A stretch of DNA of 64,000 bases. Origin: Deltaproteobacteria bacterium. GTDB taxonomy: Bacteria; Myxococcota_A; UBA796; CAJQPC01. Both the position numbers and the translations under genes were made by a program. Shown here in pieces: positions 16,093 through 26,800 of the stretch; position 1 is the stretch's first letter; each line of letters starts with the position of its first letter. The DNA lies in contig JADKFE010000004.1 in assembly GCA_016717595.1 (NCBI GenBank), positions 62,001-126,000 on the forward strand. Reading direction: 5' to 3'. The notes under the pieces are model-generated. The model made no database searches. It had not been told where the DNA came from and saw only the letters and a program-made list of their open reading frames with translations.

Positions 16093-18570
16093 ATGCTCCT
16101 CCTCCTCCACGCCACCATCGATCTTGACGGCCACAAGGTCACCCGCAGCGACGGGGCCGACTCGCTCACCCAGCTTGAGGTGGACGCGCTGCGGTATCTG
16201 GCGGCGCGGCGGGGCACGACGGTCTCTCGGGAGCGCCTGGAGCGGGATGTCTGGGGGTATCAGCCGGGGGCGCGCTCGGAGGCCGTGCCCGTGGCCATGC
16301 GGCGGCTGCGCTCGAAGCTCGGCGCTGAAGGCCTGATCACCGTGCGCGGCGTGGGCTGGCGGCTGGGCGAGGCGCCCGTAGACGCGGCGGATCTCACCCT
16401 TCGCGCCGCCCCCGTGGCCAAGATCGCCGTCTCGGCGACGCCGTTTGTGGGCCGTGAGGCGCTCTTGGCCGAGATCAACGCCCGCTTTGAGGGCGGCTGG
16501 CGCGTGGTGACCCTGCGTGGCCCCGCCGGGGTGGGCAAGACCCGCGCCGCCCTGGAGGCCGCCCGGGGTTGGGCCGGGGAGCTCCTGCCGCTCTCTGTGG
16601 ATCGCCTCACGCCCTCAGCGGACGCCTGGCTCACGCTTCTGGCCGACCTGCTCACCTTGTCCAACGCCAGCCCCGCCGGGGTTTACCACGCGCTGGCCGC
16701 CAAGACCGCGCCGCTGTTGGTGATCGACGGCGCTGAAGCCGCCTCGGAGGTGGTCGCCGAGGGTTTGGCCGCCGCCCTCGCCGCCACGCCGGGCCTGCGG
16801 GCCTTGGTGAGCAGCCGGGCGCCGTTGGGGCTCAATGAAGAGGCCGTCTTGGAGGTCGCGCCGTTTCCGCCGGCGCTCGCCCGGCGATTTTTTGTGGAGC
16901 GGCTGCGCGCCCATCACCCCGCGCCGGACGCCGAGGCCGAGGCCATCGACGCCGTGGTCGCGCTCTTGGACGGCCTGCCCGCCGCCTTGGAGCTCTACGC
17001 CGCCCGGGGCGGTCTGGGCGTGGCGCCGCTGTTGGACGAGCTGCGCGCCGGGGTGCAAGACCAGCGCCTCGACGCCCGCCTGAACCGAAGCTGGGACGCC
17101 TTGCCTGAAGCCGAACGAGAGGTGCTGCTCGCCTGCTCGGCCTTTGTGGGGCCGTTCCCCCTCGCCGCCGCCCAGGCCGCCGCCGGGGCGCGGGCGGACG
17201 CCTTGGCCACCCTGCGCGCCGCGTCGTTGCTGCAGCTCGACACCCGGGGTGAGCTTCACCTGCTGGCCACGCTGCGCCGCTTCTGTGAGGCCCAGCCCGG
17301 CGTGTCTGTCGCGCGTCGTCCGGCTTGGCGATGGCTCGTGTCCCAGGCCGAGGCCCAGGCCGCGCGCCTGCCCACGGCCCCCGCCGCCGCGCTAAAGGCC
17401 CTTCGTGAGCTGCGCCCGCACCTCGGCGCCCTGGTGCAGGCGGGCCCACCGGAGCTCGCCGCCCGGGCCGGGGCCGCCACCTGCGCGGCCTTGGCGCTCA
17501 CCGGGCCCACGTCATTACGTCGCACAATCCACGACGCCTTAACCCCCGACGCCGCGCCCCCGGCCCAGCGCCGCCGCCTGATCCTCGACCGTGTGCGCAC
17601 GCGGCGGCTCTTGGGCGCGCCCATCGCCGAGCTGCTCCCCACCCTAGACGGCCTCGACGGCGCCGCCGTGGCGCTGCTGCGGGGCGAGCTGGCCGTGGGC
17701 GCGGTGAACCCCGAGGGGGCCCTGGCCGCCTTCGCCCAGGCCGTCGCTGAGGCCGAGGCTGAAGGCGACGTCGAGACGCAGGTGTTGGCCTTGTTGGCCC
17801 GCTGCGGCTCGGGGAGCCTGTTGGAGCGGCGCCCCGCCGCCGAGGTGCTGGCGGATCTAACGCTCGCCCGCGCCCTCTGTGTGAAACACCACCTTCAGCT
17901 CCACAAGACCGAGCTGGAGCGGGTGTCCGGGGTGGTCGCCCAGCACCAGCACCGCTTCCACGAGGCCCGGGCCTGCCTCGCCCGGGCGCTGGTCGAGGCC
18001 GACGCCGCCGGGCTCTCCCGCCCCATCGGCAACCTCTGGTGCTGCCTCGGCGACTCCTGGCTGTACGACGACCCCGCCCAGGCCCTCACCTGCTTTCACC
18101 GCGCCACCGAGCACGCCACCGCCCGGGGCGACACGGCGATGCTCGCGGTGTTTCAGCTCAACGTCGCCATCGCCGCCCTGCTCTCCGACCAGCACCCCCT
18201 CGCGCTCAAGGCCCTGGACGAGTCGCCGCCCACGACGAGCCCCCTCGTCAACCACTGCAACCACCTCGTCCGCGCGGCCGTGCTCATGGCCGCAGGAAAA
18301 ACCTTAGACGCCGAGGTGCTCTTCGCCGCCGTAGACCCGGCCCTGGTGGGCCGCCCGTTCAGCGCCCAGGCCGCCCAGCACGGCGCCCTGCTCATCCGCG
18401 CCTTCGCCGCCGAGGGCCACATCATGCAGGCGCGCACAGACCCCACCACCCACGCCCCGGCCCTGCGCGCGTTGTTGGTGGCCTGTGAGGCCGAACGAAA
18501 GCCCGAGGCGAGCACGCTGTTGGACTGTCTTCTGGTGCGGGTGGAGCGGAGGTTGGCGGCGTTGGGGTGA
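16093..18570 (+). CDS. AfsR/SARP-like STAND ATPase regulator with OmpR-type DNA-binding domain
   Basis: This protein of 825 residues begins at the ATG at 16093 (a GTG lies one codon earlier). Residues 1-95 form an OmpR/PhoB winged helix (LTQLEVDALRYLAARRGTTVSRERL, then ITVRGVGWRL). Residues ~115-400 are a STAND/NB-ARC ATPase: FVGREALL, Walker A GPAGVGKTR, Walker B PLLVIDGAE and the sensor LVSSRAPLG. The remainder is a long alpha-helical TPR-like region. Such proteins act as ATP-switched transcription activators that respond to an unknown ligand or partner. No receiver domain is present. It stands alone between the repeat region and the surface lipoprotein genes. Confidence 0.85.
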   Translation: MLLLLHATIDLDGHKVTRSDGADSLTQLEVDALRYLAARRGTTVSRERLERDVWGYQPGARSEAVPVAMRRLRSKLGAEGLITVRGVGWRLGEAPVDAADLTLRAAPVAKIAVSATPFVGREALLAEINARFEGGWRVVTLRGPAGVGKTRAALEAARGWAGELLPLSVDRLTPSADAWLTLLADLLTLSNASPAGVYHALAAKTAPLLVIDGAEAASEVVAEGLAAALAATPGLRALVSSRAPLGLNEEAVLEVAPFPPALARRFFVERLRAHHPAPDAEAEAIDAVVALLDGLPAALELYAARGGLGVAPLLDELRAGVQDQRLDARLNRSWDALPEAEREVLLACSAFVGPFPLAAAQAAAGARADALATLRAASLLQLDTRGELHLLATLRRFCEAQPGVSVARRPAWRWLVSQAEAQAARLPTAPAAALKALRELRPHLGALVQAGPPELAARAGAATCAALALTGPTSLRRTIHDALTPDAAPPAQRRRLILDRVRTRRLLGAPIAELLPTLDGLDGAAVALLRGELAVGAVNPEGALAAFAQAVAEAEAEGDVETQVLALLARCGSGSLLERRPAAEVLADLTLARALCVKHHLQLHKTELERVSGVVAQHQHRFHEARACLARALVEADAAGLSRPIGNLWCCLGDSWLYDDPAQALTCFHRATEHATARGDTAMLAVFQLNVAIAALLSDQHPLALKALDESPPTTSPLVNHCNHLVRAAVLMAAGKTLDAEVLFAAVDPALVGRPFSAQAAQHGALLIRAFAAEGHIMQARTDPTTHAPALRALLVACEAERKPEASTLLDCLLVRVERRLAALG

Positions 18571-18734
18571 GGGTCCAGCGCTCTCCCAGCGTATTCATCG
18601 GACACCACAGATGTCTGACAAAAGTTTTGCGACCGAGCCCAGCCCAACAAACCAGGAATGTGGGACAATGCCTCGAGCACTCATCGAGTCTCCTTGCAGG
18701 TCCGATGTCTCCTCACCCATCTTGGGAGTCTACG

Positions 18735-19685
18735 ATGCCCAGCCGCCCAGCAACGATCAGCGTCGGTATTGGGTTGTTTCTGGGCGCCTGCGGCCCTCAG
18801 CGGTACGAGATCGTGTACACCGACCAGTACACGGCGATGCAAGCGGTGTGTCGTTGGGATGAGTACAGGGCGCTCTACGACGATCGTGGGGCCTTGATGG
18901 AGGACACAGGCCGTGATGAAGAGGGCCCGATCTTGGACTACCCGTCAACCGCTTGTATAGATCACATGTTGGGGGACCTCAAGATCGACCTACCGGCCTT
19001 TCTAGAGGCCGATGGCCTTGAGGATCCTTACGCGGCGGCCACGGACGAGGCCGGGTTAAACGCCGATGGATACCTGAGCACGGTGCTGCTTGGGCTTCGT
19101 GGGCTAGTTTTGTTTGAGCTTCAACGACCCGAGTCCTATCGAGGACAGCCTCTGGTGCAGCCGGAGTTCATCGACCTGCTGAACGAGGTTGCGGAGAAGA
19201 GCGGCGTGGAGCGAGCCGAGGCGCCGCACTACAACTTCATCACTTCGGTGATTCAGGGCTTGTATGTGGGGGATCCACCCTGGGTTGAGCCGAATCCGGA
19301 TCGGTTTGATGCTGGGGCGCGATACTGGAGGACACACAGCGTGATGAGCCTCTATGACGTCTTTTGTTGTGGAATGGCGCCAGGTCATGCTGTGCTACTT
19401 CATGAGGCGTCTCACTTCGATCCAGACAATCACCATGTCCCCTGTGAGGAGGACTCTATCTATTTCGAGGTTGGCACCGGACTCTGCGACGCGGACGAGA
19501 CGGGCATACGTGGTTTCGTTGTGTCGTCAATGGCGATCTACCAGACCGCGTTCGCCAATCAAAGGGTACGATCTGATCTCGCTCATGTAGCCTACGACAA
19601 TCTAACACGAATTAATACAATCAACAGTGACGGCGAGCTGAACGGCGAGCATCAGAAGCTGCACGATGATGTGTTTTGGTATTAG
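18735..19685 (+). CDS. Putative lipoprotein with an HExxH zinc-binding motif
   Basis: The ATG at 18735 has a GGGAG ribosome site 6 bases upstream and gives 316 residues. The signal peptide ends at a lipobox (FLGAC, Cys near residue 20), so the protein should be lipid-anchored. Around residue 228 the sequence LLHEASHFDPD contains HEASH, the HExxH signature of zinc metallopeptidases. Acidic residues follow (CEEDSIYFEVGTG) that could supply a third ligand. No known peptidase family is recognised from the rest. The 3' part is noticeably less GC-rich than its neighbours (for example around 19600), hinting at different ancestry. Metallopeptidase activity is an inference from the motif. Confidence 0.65.
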   Translation: MPSRPATISVGIGLFLGACGPQRYEIVYTDQYTAMQAVCRWDEYRALYDDRGALMEDTGRDEEGPILDYPSTACIDHMLGDLKIDLPAFLEADGLEDPYAAATDEAGLNADGYLSTVLLGLRGLVLFELQRPESYRGQPLVQPEFIDLLNEVAEKSGVERAEAPHYNFITSVIQGLYVGDPPWVEPNPDRFDAGARYWRTHSVMSLYDVFCCGMAPGHAVLLHEASHFDPDNHHVPCEEDSIYFEVGTGLCDADETGIRGFVVSSMAIYQTAFANQRVRSDLAHVAYDNLTRINTINSDGELNGEHQKLHDDVFWY

Positions 19686-20212
19686 GTTTGACGATACAGC
19701 GGTGCTCGTCGAGATTGAGGTTAGATCGCGCCGAAGGACGCCCGTCGCCCCCTTCCCCGCCGCCCTCTTGCCCTCAAACTGCGGGAAGTGCGCGAGCACC
19801 ACCTCTTCGCCCAGCATGAGCACCCCGAAGCCGACCACTTCTTTAAAGGGGATGGCGAGTCGAGCTTCGCCGGGGGCGCGGTCACGGATGTCGGTGACGA
19901 GACGGCGATGGTCTGGGCGACATCATCGTCGCCGGGATGCCTGACAACGTCGCCACCGCCTACCTCTTGCTCAGCTCCGGCGCGCTCTCCACCAGCGGCG
20001 ACACCATCGACCTGCGCCAAGCCGACCTCACGCTGCTCGGCGCCGGGCTCATGGACAACGCTGGCGCCTCGGTGAGCGCCGCCGGGGACGTAGACGGCGA
20101 CGGCCTGAGCGACCTGCTCATCGGCGCGCCCGCGGACTCCGGGTACAACGACCGCTACGGCGGCGCCATGTTGATCACCAGCGGGCAGCTCATCGAGCAC
20201 GCCCTGCCCTGA
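19686..20212 (+). pseudogene. Degraded remnant of an FG-GAP repeat surface protein
   Basis: The last 92 residues (19937-20212) contain FG-GAP/integrin-like calcium loops (GDVDGDGLSDLLIGAPAD). In another frame upstream, GDGESSFAGGAVTDVGD belongs to the preceding repeat. Restoring one missing base near 19898 joins them as DVGD-x-DGDGLGDIIVAG, a standard FG-GAP loop. Upstream of about 19840 no frame looks like this family. The piece resembles the C-terminal propeller of the two large proteins that follow, so it is probably the tail of a decayed third relative. Nothing here has a good start signal. Confidence 0.6.
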
Positions 20213-20239
20213 GCTCCGCCCCAACCGGACAGCCCCAAC

Positions 20240-20308
20240 CGAACAACAATGTTCGCCGCGCCCCGTGTGTCCCCCGGCTAAACCCGGGGGACATTCACAT
20301 CTTAGGGG
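20240..20308 (+). promoter_or_regulatory. Conserved 5' leader of large lipoprotein 1, with hairpins
   Basis: CGAACA-ACAA-TGTTCG at 20240-20255 is a perfect 6-bp inverted repeat. A second, 8-bp hairpin (TCCCCCGG/CCGGGGGA) lies around 20270-20292. AGGGG, 6 bases before the GTG start, is the likely ribosome site. The first hairpin, the GGCTAAACC and GGGACATTCACA blocks and the ribosome site recur at nearly the same spacing before the second paralogue. Confidence 0.6.
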
Positions 20309-20314
20309 TGCGCC

Positions 20315-23300
20315 GTGCGACCATCTCTCCTCCTCCTGCTCTCGTTCACCGCGCTCATCGGCTGCGGCTCCGACGTCTCGATCGGCAAGGTCACCGTCGA
20401 CCGCGACAGCGACGGCTATGACGAGACGGTGGACTGCGACGACTCCCGCGTCACCGTGAACCCCGACGCCCCGGAGCTCTGCGACGGCCTGGACAACGAC
20501 TGCGACGAGGCCATCGACGAGGACGCCACCGACGCGGGCACCTTTTACTCCGACGGCGACGGCGACGGCCACGGCGACCCCGCCGCCCCCACCGTGGCCT
20601 GTGAGCCCCCCGCCGACGCCGTGCTCAGCGGCGATGACTGCGACGACGACGAGCCCGCGGCCTTCCCCGGCAATGACGAGCTCTGCGACGGCCTGGACAA
20701 CGACTGCGACGGCGACACCGACGAGGACGCCGCCGACGTGCTGGACGTCTACGCCGATCAGGACGGCGACGGCTTCGGCGACTCATCCACCGCCGCCGTG
20801 GCCTGCGCGCCGGGCCCGGGTGAGGTCACCCAAGGCGGGGACTGTGATGATGAGGACGCCCGCTTTTACCCCGGCGCTGAAGAGTCCGACTGCGCCGACC
20901 CCAACGACTACAACTGCGACGGCTCTTCAGGCTTCGCCGACGCCGACGCCGACGGCGTGCCCGCCTGCGAGGACTGCGACGACGGCGACGCCGACGTGAA
21001 CCCCAGCGCCACCGAGGTCTGTGACGCGCTCAACGTCGATGAGGACTGCGACGGCCTCGCCGATGACGACGACAGCGCCGCCAGCGGCAAAGCCAAGGTC
21101 TATGAAGACGGCGACGGCGACACCTACGGCGACCTCTCCACGAGCCTCACCGTCTGCGACGCGCCCTCGGGCTACGTCACCGACAGCACCGACTGCGACG
21201 ACAGCCGGGCCACCGTGAACCCCGGCGCCACCGAGGTCTGCGACAGCGCCAACCTCGATGAAGACTGCGACGGCAAAGCCGACGACGCAGACTCCGCCGC
21301 CAGCGGCAAAACCACAGGCTACGCCGACGACGACGGCGACACCTACGGCGACGCCAGCGCGGCGACCACCGCCTGCGACCTGCCCTCGGGCTCGGTCAGC
21401 AACAGCGCGGACTGCGACGACAACAACGCGGCGATCAACCCCGCCGCCGCCGAGGTCTGCGACGCCAGCAACACCGATGAGGACTGCGACGGCAAGGCCG
21501 ACGACTCGGACTCTAGCGCCAGCGGCAAATCCACCTGGTACGGGGACGCCGACGGGGACTCCTACGGGGCCAGCGCCAGCAGCTCCTCCGCCTGTGATCA
21601 GCCCAGCGGCAGCGTCGCCAACTCCGCCGACTGCGACGACACCAAGGCGTCGATCAACCCCGCCGCCACCGAGGTCTGTGACGCCAGCAACACCGACGAG
21701 GACTGCGACGGCAAGGCCGACGACAACGACACCAGCGTGAGCGCCAGCGGCAAGACCACTTATTACCGCGACGCAGACTCCGACACCTACGGCAACGCCA
21801 GCAGCTCGACATCTGTGTGTGATCTCCCGTCCGGTTACGTCACAAACAGCACCGACTGCGACGACACAAAGGCCAGCATCAACCCCGCCGCCACCGAGGT
21901 CTGTGACAGCGCAAACACCGACGAGGACTGCGACGGCAAAGCCGACGACAACGACTCCAGCGTGAGCGCCAGCGGCAAGTCCACCTGGTACCGCGACGCC
22001 GACTCCGACACCTACGGCACCTCCTCCACCACCTCTTCAGCCTGTGATCAGCCCAGCGGATACGTCAGCAACACCACCGACTGTGACGACACGAAGTCGT
22101 CGATCAACCCCGCCGCCACCGAGATCTGCGACAGCCTGAACACCGACGAAGACTGCGACGGCCTCGCCGATGACAACGACTCCAGCGTCAGCAGCAGCGG
22201 CAAGATGACGGTGTACCGCGACGCCGACTCCGACACCTACGGAAGCGCCACCACCACGAAGTCCGTGTGTGATTCCACCAGCGGCTACGTCAGCAATGAC
22301 GATGACTGTGATGACACGAGCGCCGCCGTGAGCCCGGCGGACACCGAGGTCTGCGACGACGGCCTCGACAACGACTGTGATGGGAGCGACGAGGCCTGCT
22401 CTACGCCCGGCTACTCCGGCGTGTATGACGTGAACGTCGGCTATGACGTCAAGGTCTACGGGGCCACCCTCTCAGACAACCTCGGCGAGGTGATCCTCGG
22501 CGGGGACTTCAACGGGGACGGTGTGGGCGACATGATCATCGGCAGCAGCGATGTGACGTACACGAGCTACAAAGGCCAGCTCTTCGGGTATTATGGCCCG
22601 TTCACCGCCGGGGCGCAGACACCCACCACAAACGACGACTTCGGACACTACGCCAACACCAGCGCCGCCTCGGCCTACTTCGGCGGCTACGCCGTGAACA
22701 TCGGCGATCTCGACAATGACGGCGATGACGACTACGCGGCGATGGCCGACAACACCTATCGACTGTACAACCTCTACCAAGGCGGGGCCACGACGACCCG
22801 CGCCCACACCCTCGGCATTCTGGGGACCTTCACCTGCAGCGAGATTGCGGGGGCGGGAGTGTTTTACGCCACGGGCGGCATGAGAGAGATGCTCTGTGCG
22901 GACTCCAGCTCGTCGAGCAACACCGGGAAGGTGTCGATTCATGAAGGCACGGCGTCGAGCGCGTCGGTCACCTTTACCGGGGAGGCGACCGGCGACTACG
23001 CGGGCTGGGACGCGGACGGCGGCGGTGACGTAGACGGCGACGGCTATGACGACTTTATCGCCGGATCGCCGTACAACGACGCCGGGGGCTCAAGCGCAGG
23101 CGCGGTGTATCTGGTGCACGGCCTGACGACGGGCACGATCTCCTTCGCCTACGCCGACGCCAAGATCATCGGGGACGCGGCGAGCGATTATCTGGGCGGC
23201 TATCTGAACCTCATCGGTGACGCCGACGCCGATGGCCGCGACGACATGTTGATCTCGGCGGCGGACAACGACACGGCCGCGACGAGCGCGGGGGCGGTGT

Positions 23301-23722
23301 ACCTCGTCACCAACCCCAGCACGGGCAGAGCCTCCGCCGTGGCCGAGGCGATGATCGTCGGCGCCGCCGCCGGGGACGCGCTCACGGAGACGGCGATGGA
23401 CATGGGCGACGTAGACGGCGACGGCACCTTGGACCTCGTGGTCGGCGCCTTCCAGCACAACAACGGCAGCGTCTCGGACGCGGGCGCGTTCTGGGTGATC
23501 TATGGGCCCATCTCGGGCTTCTACGACCTGGCCACAGACGCCGACGCGAAGTGGACGAGCGCGTATGCGAACGACTACGTCGCGGCCTCGTTCACGCTCA
23601 TCCCGGATACAGACGGCGACGGCGACGTCGAGATCGCCGTTGGCTCGGCGTACCACGGCTACGACGGTGGCTCAGGCTACGCGAACCATCGCGGCGCGGT
23701 CTGGATCTGGCCGGGGATGTAG
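20315..23722 (+). CDS. Large MopE-like/FG-GAP repeat lipoprotein 1
   Basis: This 1135-residue protein starts at GTG (20315) and has a lipoprotein signal peptide ending at LIGC (Cys near residue 17). Residues ~35-690 hold about ten copies of the MopE-type putative metal-binding motif: DCDD, then about 7 residues, NP-A-x-E-x-CD, then DNDCDG or DEDCDG. These are separated by DGDGDTYGD-type acidic loops. Residues ~710-1135 form an FG-GAP/VCBS beta-propeller with repeated DxDGDGxxD loops that should bind calcium. An extended, cation-loaded outer-surface protein fits; adhesion is a guess. It is followed after about 95 bp by a second paralogue with the same leader. Confidence 0.88.
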   Translation: MRPSLLLLLSFTALIGCGSDVSIGKVTVDRDSDGYDETVDCDDSRVTVNPDAPELCDGLDNDCDEAIDEDATDAGTFYSDGDGDGHGDPAAPTVACEPPADAVLSGDDCDDDEPAAFPGNDELCDGLDNDCDGDTDEDAADVLDVYADQDGDGFGDSSTAAVACAPGPGEVTQGGDCDDEDARFYPGAEESDCADPNDYNCDGSSGFADADADGVPACEDCDDGDADVNPSATEVCDALNVDEDCDGLADDDDSAASGKAKVYEDGDGDTYGDLSTSLTVCDAPSGYVTDSTDCDDSRATVNPGATEVCDSANLDEDCDGKADDADSAASGKTTGYADDDGDTYGDASAATTACDLPSGSVSNSADCDDNNAAINPAAAEVCDASNTDEDCDGKADDSDSSASGKSTWYGDADGDSYGASASSSSACDQPSGSVANSADCDDTKASINPAATEVCDASNTDEDCDGKADDNDTSVSASGKTTYYRDADSDTYGNASSSTSVCDLPSGYVTNSTDCDDTKASINPAATEVCDSANTDEDCDGKADDNDSSVSASGKSTWYRDADSDTYGTSSTTSSACDQPSGYVSNTTDCDDTKSSINPAATEICDSLNTDEDCDGLADDNDSSVSSSGKMTVYRDADSDTYGSATTTKSVCDSTSGYVSNDDDCDDTSAAVSPADTEVCDDGLDNDCDGSDEACSTPGYSGVYDVNVGYDVKVYGATLSDNLGEVILGGDFNGDGVGDMIIGSSDVTYTSYKGQLFGYYGPFTAGAQTPTTNDDFGHYANTSAASAYFGGYAVNIGDLDNDGDDDYAAMADNTYRLYNLYQGGATTTRAHTLGILGTFTCSEIAGAGVFYATGGMREMLCADSSSSSNTGKVSIHEGTASSASVTFTGEATGDYAGWDADGGGDVDGDGYDDFIAGSPYNDAGGSSAGAVYLVHGLTTGTISFAYADAKIIGDAASDYLGGYLNLIGDADADGRDDMLISAADNDTAATSAGAVYLVTNPSTGRASAVAEAMIVGAAAGDALTETAMDMGDVDGDGTLDLVVGAFQHNNGSVSDAGAFWVIYGPISGFYDLATDADAKWTSAYANDYVAASFTLIPDTDGDGDVEIAVGSAYHGYDGGSGYANHRGAVWIWPGM

Positions 23723-23743
23723 CCTCCGCTGAGCGGGGGCAGC

Positions 23744-23812
23744 CGAACAAGAATGTTCGCGGCGCCCGGTCTGGCTCTCGGCTAAACCTTGGGACATTCA
23801 CACCTTAGGGGT
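23744..23812 (+). promoter_or_regulatory. Conserved 5' leader of large lipoprotein 2
   Basis: CGAACA-AGAA-TGTTCG at 23744-23759 has the same arms as the first copy but a different loop. It lies 58 bases before the GTG start (59 in copy 1). CGGCTAAACC, GGGACATTCACA and the TTAGGGGTGCG ribosome-site block follow as in copy 1. The second (C/G) hairpin of copy 1 is largely lost here. Confidence 0.6.
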
Positions 23813-23817
23813 GCGTC

Positions 23818-26800
23818 GTGCGTGTTCCTCTCCTCCTGCTCCTCTCGCTCTTCCCCCTGCTCGGCTGCGGCTCAGACGTCTCCATCGGCAAGGTCACCGT
23901 CGATCGTGACAGCGACGGCTATGACGAGACCGTGGACTGCGACGACGCCCAATCCGCCGTGAACCCCAGCGCCCCGGAGCTCTGCGACGGCCTGGACAAC
24001 GACTGCGACGGCGCGGTGGACGACGAGCCCGAGGACGCCACCACCTTCTACGCCGACGCCGACGCCGACGGCCACGGCGACCCCGCCGCCCCCACCGTGG
24101 CCTGCGAGGCCCCCGCCGACACGGTCCTCAGCGGCGACGACTGCGACGACGACCAGCCCGCGGCCTTCCCCGGCAATGACGAGCTCTGCGACGGCCTGGA
24201 CAACGACTGCGACGGCGACACCGACGAGGACGCTGAAGACGTGGTGGAGGTCTTCGCCGATGGGGACGGCGACGGCTTCGGCGACTCATCCACCGCCGCC
24301 GTGGCCTGCGCGCCGGGCCCGGGTGAGGTCACCCAAGGCGGGGACTGTGATGATGAGGACGCCCGGTTTTACCCCGGCGCTGAAGAGACCGACTGCGCCG
24401 ACCCCAACGACTACAACTGCGACGGCTCTTCAGGCTTCGCCGACGCCGACGCCGACGGCGTGCCCGCCTGCGAGGACTGCGACGACGGCGACGCCGCGGT
24501 GAACCCCAGCGCCACCGAGATCTGCGACAACGACGACACTGACGAGGACTGCGACGGCCTCGCCGATGACGACGACAGCGCCGCCAGCGGCAAAGCCAAG
24601 GTGTATGAAGACGGCGACGGCGACACCTACGGCGACCTCGCCACGAGCCTCACCGTGTGCGACGCGCCCTCGGGCTACGTCACCGACAGCACCGACTGCG
24701 ACGACAGCCGGGCCACCGTGAACCCCGGCGCCACCGAGGTCTGTGACAGCGCCAACCTCGATGAAGACTGCGACGGCAAAGCCGACGACGCCGACTCCGC
24801 CGCCAGCGGCAAAACCACAGGCTACGCCGACGACGACGGCGACACCTACGGCGACCCCTCCACCGGCACGACCGCCTGCGATCTGCCCTCGGGCTCGGTC
24901 AGCAACAGCGCCGACTGCGACGACACCAACGCGGCGATCAACCCCGCCGCCACAGAGGTCTGTGACAGCGCAAACACCGATGAGGACTGCGACGGAAAGG
25001 CCGACGACTCAGACTCCAGCGCCAGCGGCAAATCCACCTGGTACGGAGACGCCGACAGCGACTCCTACGGCAGCTCCTCCTCGTCCACCTCAGCCTGCGA
25101 CCAGCCCAGCGGCTACGTCAGCCTCAGCACCGACTGCGACGACACCAAGGCCAGCGTCAACCCCGGCGCCACCGAGGTCTGTGACAGCGCAAACACCGAC
25201 GAGGACTGCGACGGCAAGGCCGACGACGCCGACTCCGCCGCCAGCGGCAAATCGACCGCTTATCGGGACGCGGATGGCGACACCTACGGCAACGCCAGCA
25301 GCGCCACCACCGTGTGTGATCTCACCTCGGGCTACGTCAGCAACAGCACCGACTGCGACGACACAAAGGCCTCGATCAACCCCGCCGCCACCGAGGTCTG
25401 TGACGCAAGCAACACGGATGAGGACTGTGACGGCAAAGCCGACGACCTCGACACCACCGCCAGCGGCAAGACGACCTATTACCGCGACGCCGATGGCGAC
25501 ACCTACGGCAGCTCCGCCACCACCTCCTCCGCCTGCGACCAGCCCTCGGGCTACGTCACCACCAGCACCGACTGCGACGACACCGAAGTCGTCGATCAAC
25601 CCCGCCGCCACCGAGGTCTGTGACAGCGCAACACCGACGAGGACTGCGACGGCAAGGCCGATGATCTCGACACCAGCGCCAGCGGCAAATCCACCTGGTA
25701 TCGGGACGCTGATGGCGACACCTACGGCGCCTCCTCCACCACCTCTTCAGCCTGTGATCAGCCCAGCGGCTACGTCAGCCTCAGCACCGACTGCGACGAC
25801 ACAAAGTCAACGATCAACCCCGCCGCCACCGAGGTCTGTGACAGCGCGAACACCGACGAGGACTGTGACGGCAAGGCGGATGACCTCGACACAAGCGCCA
25901 GCGGCAAGACGACGGTCTACCGTGACGCTGATGGCGACACCTACGGCAGCTCCGCCACCTCGAAGTCTGTGTGTGATTCCACCTCGGGCTATGTCAGCAA
26001 CGACGACGACTGCGACGACAGCAGCGCCGCCGTGAGCCCCGCCGACACCGAGGTCTGCGACGACGGCATCGACAACGACTGCAACGGAAGCGACAAGGCC
26101 TGCCCCGGGCCCGGCTACTCCGGCGTGTATGACGTCAACAGCGGCTATGACACCAAGATCTACGGCGCGAAGGCCACGGACTCCTTGGCCGAGACGCTCA
26201 TCAGCGGCGACTTCAACGGCGACGGCCTGGGAGACCTCATCGTCGGCAGCTCCGAGGCCTACGTCACCTCCAGCTACGACGGCCAGGCCTTCGGGTACTA
26301 CGGGCCCTTCACCGCCGGGGCCTACGAGCCCGCCACCAACGACGACTTTGGCTACTACGCCAACGATGCCTCCGCCTCCACGTACTTCGGGAGCGCCGCG
26401 GAGAACATCGGCGACATCGACGGCGACGGCAGCGACGACTACGTCATCCGCCGGGACGGCACCAACTTCGCCTACAACCTCTATCTGGGCGGAAGCACGA
26501 CGGTAGGCGACTACAACACGGGCAAGATCGGCACCTTCAGCTGCAACTGGCTCGCGACCGCAGGGGACTACGACGGCTCAGGCGGCGGCGCCGAGGTCCT
26601 CTGCTCAAACGTCATGACCTCCAGCTACAAGGGCTCCGTCGCCGTTCACGACCCCTACGGAAGCTCCGCCATGACCACGTTCACCGGCGAGGCCGCCGGG
26701 GACTGGGCGGGCTACGACGTCGACGGCGGTAAAGACGTCGATGGCGACGGCCTCGACGACGTGCTCATCGGCGCCCCCTTCAACGGCGGCTCCAGCGCGG

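Noticed and set aside
20240..20255. LexA/SOS box
   Set aside because: The palindrome gives GAAC-N6-GTTC, whereas the Bacillus-type box has N4, and the downstream genes are not DNA-repair genes.
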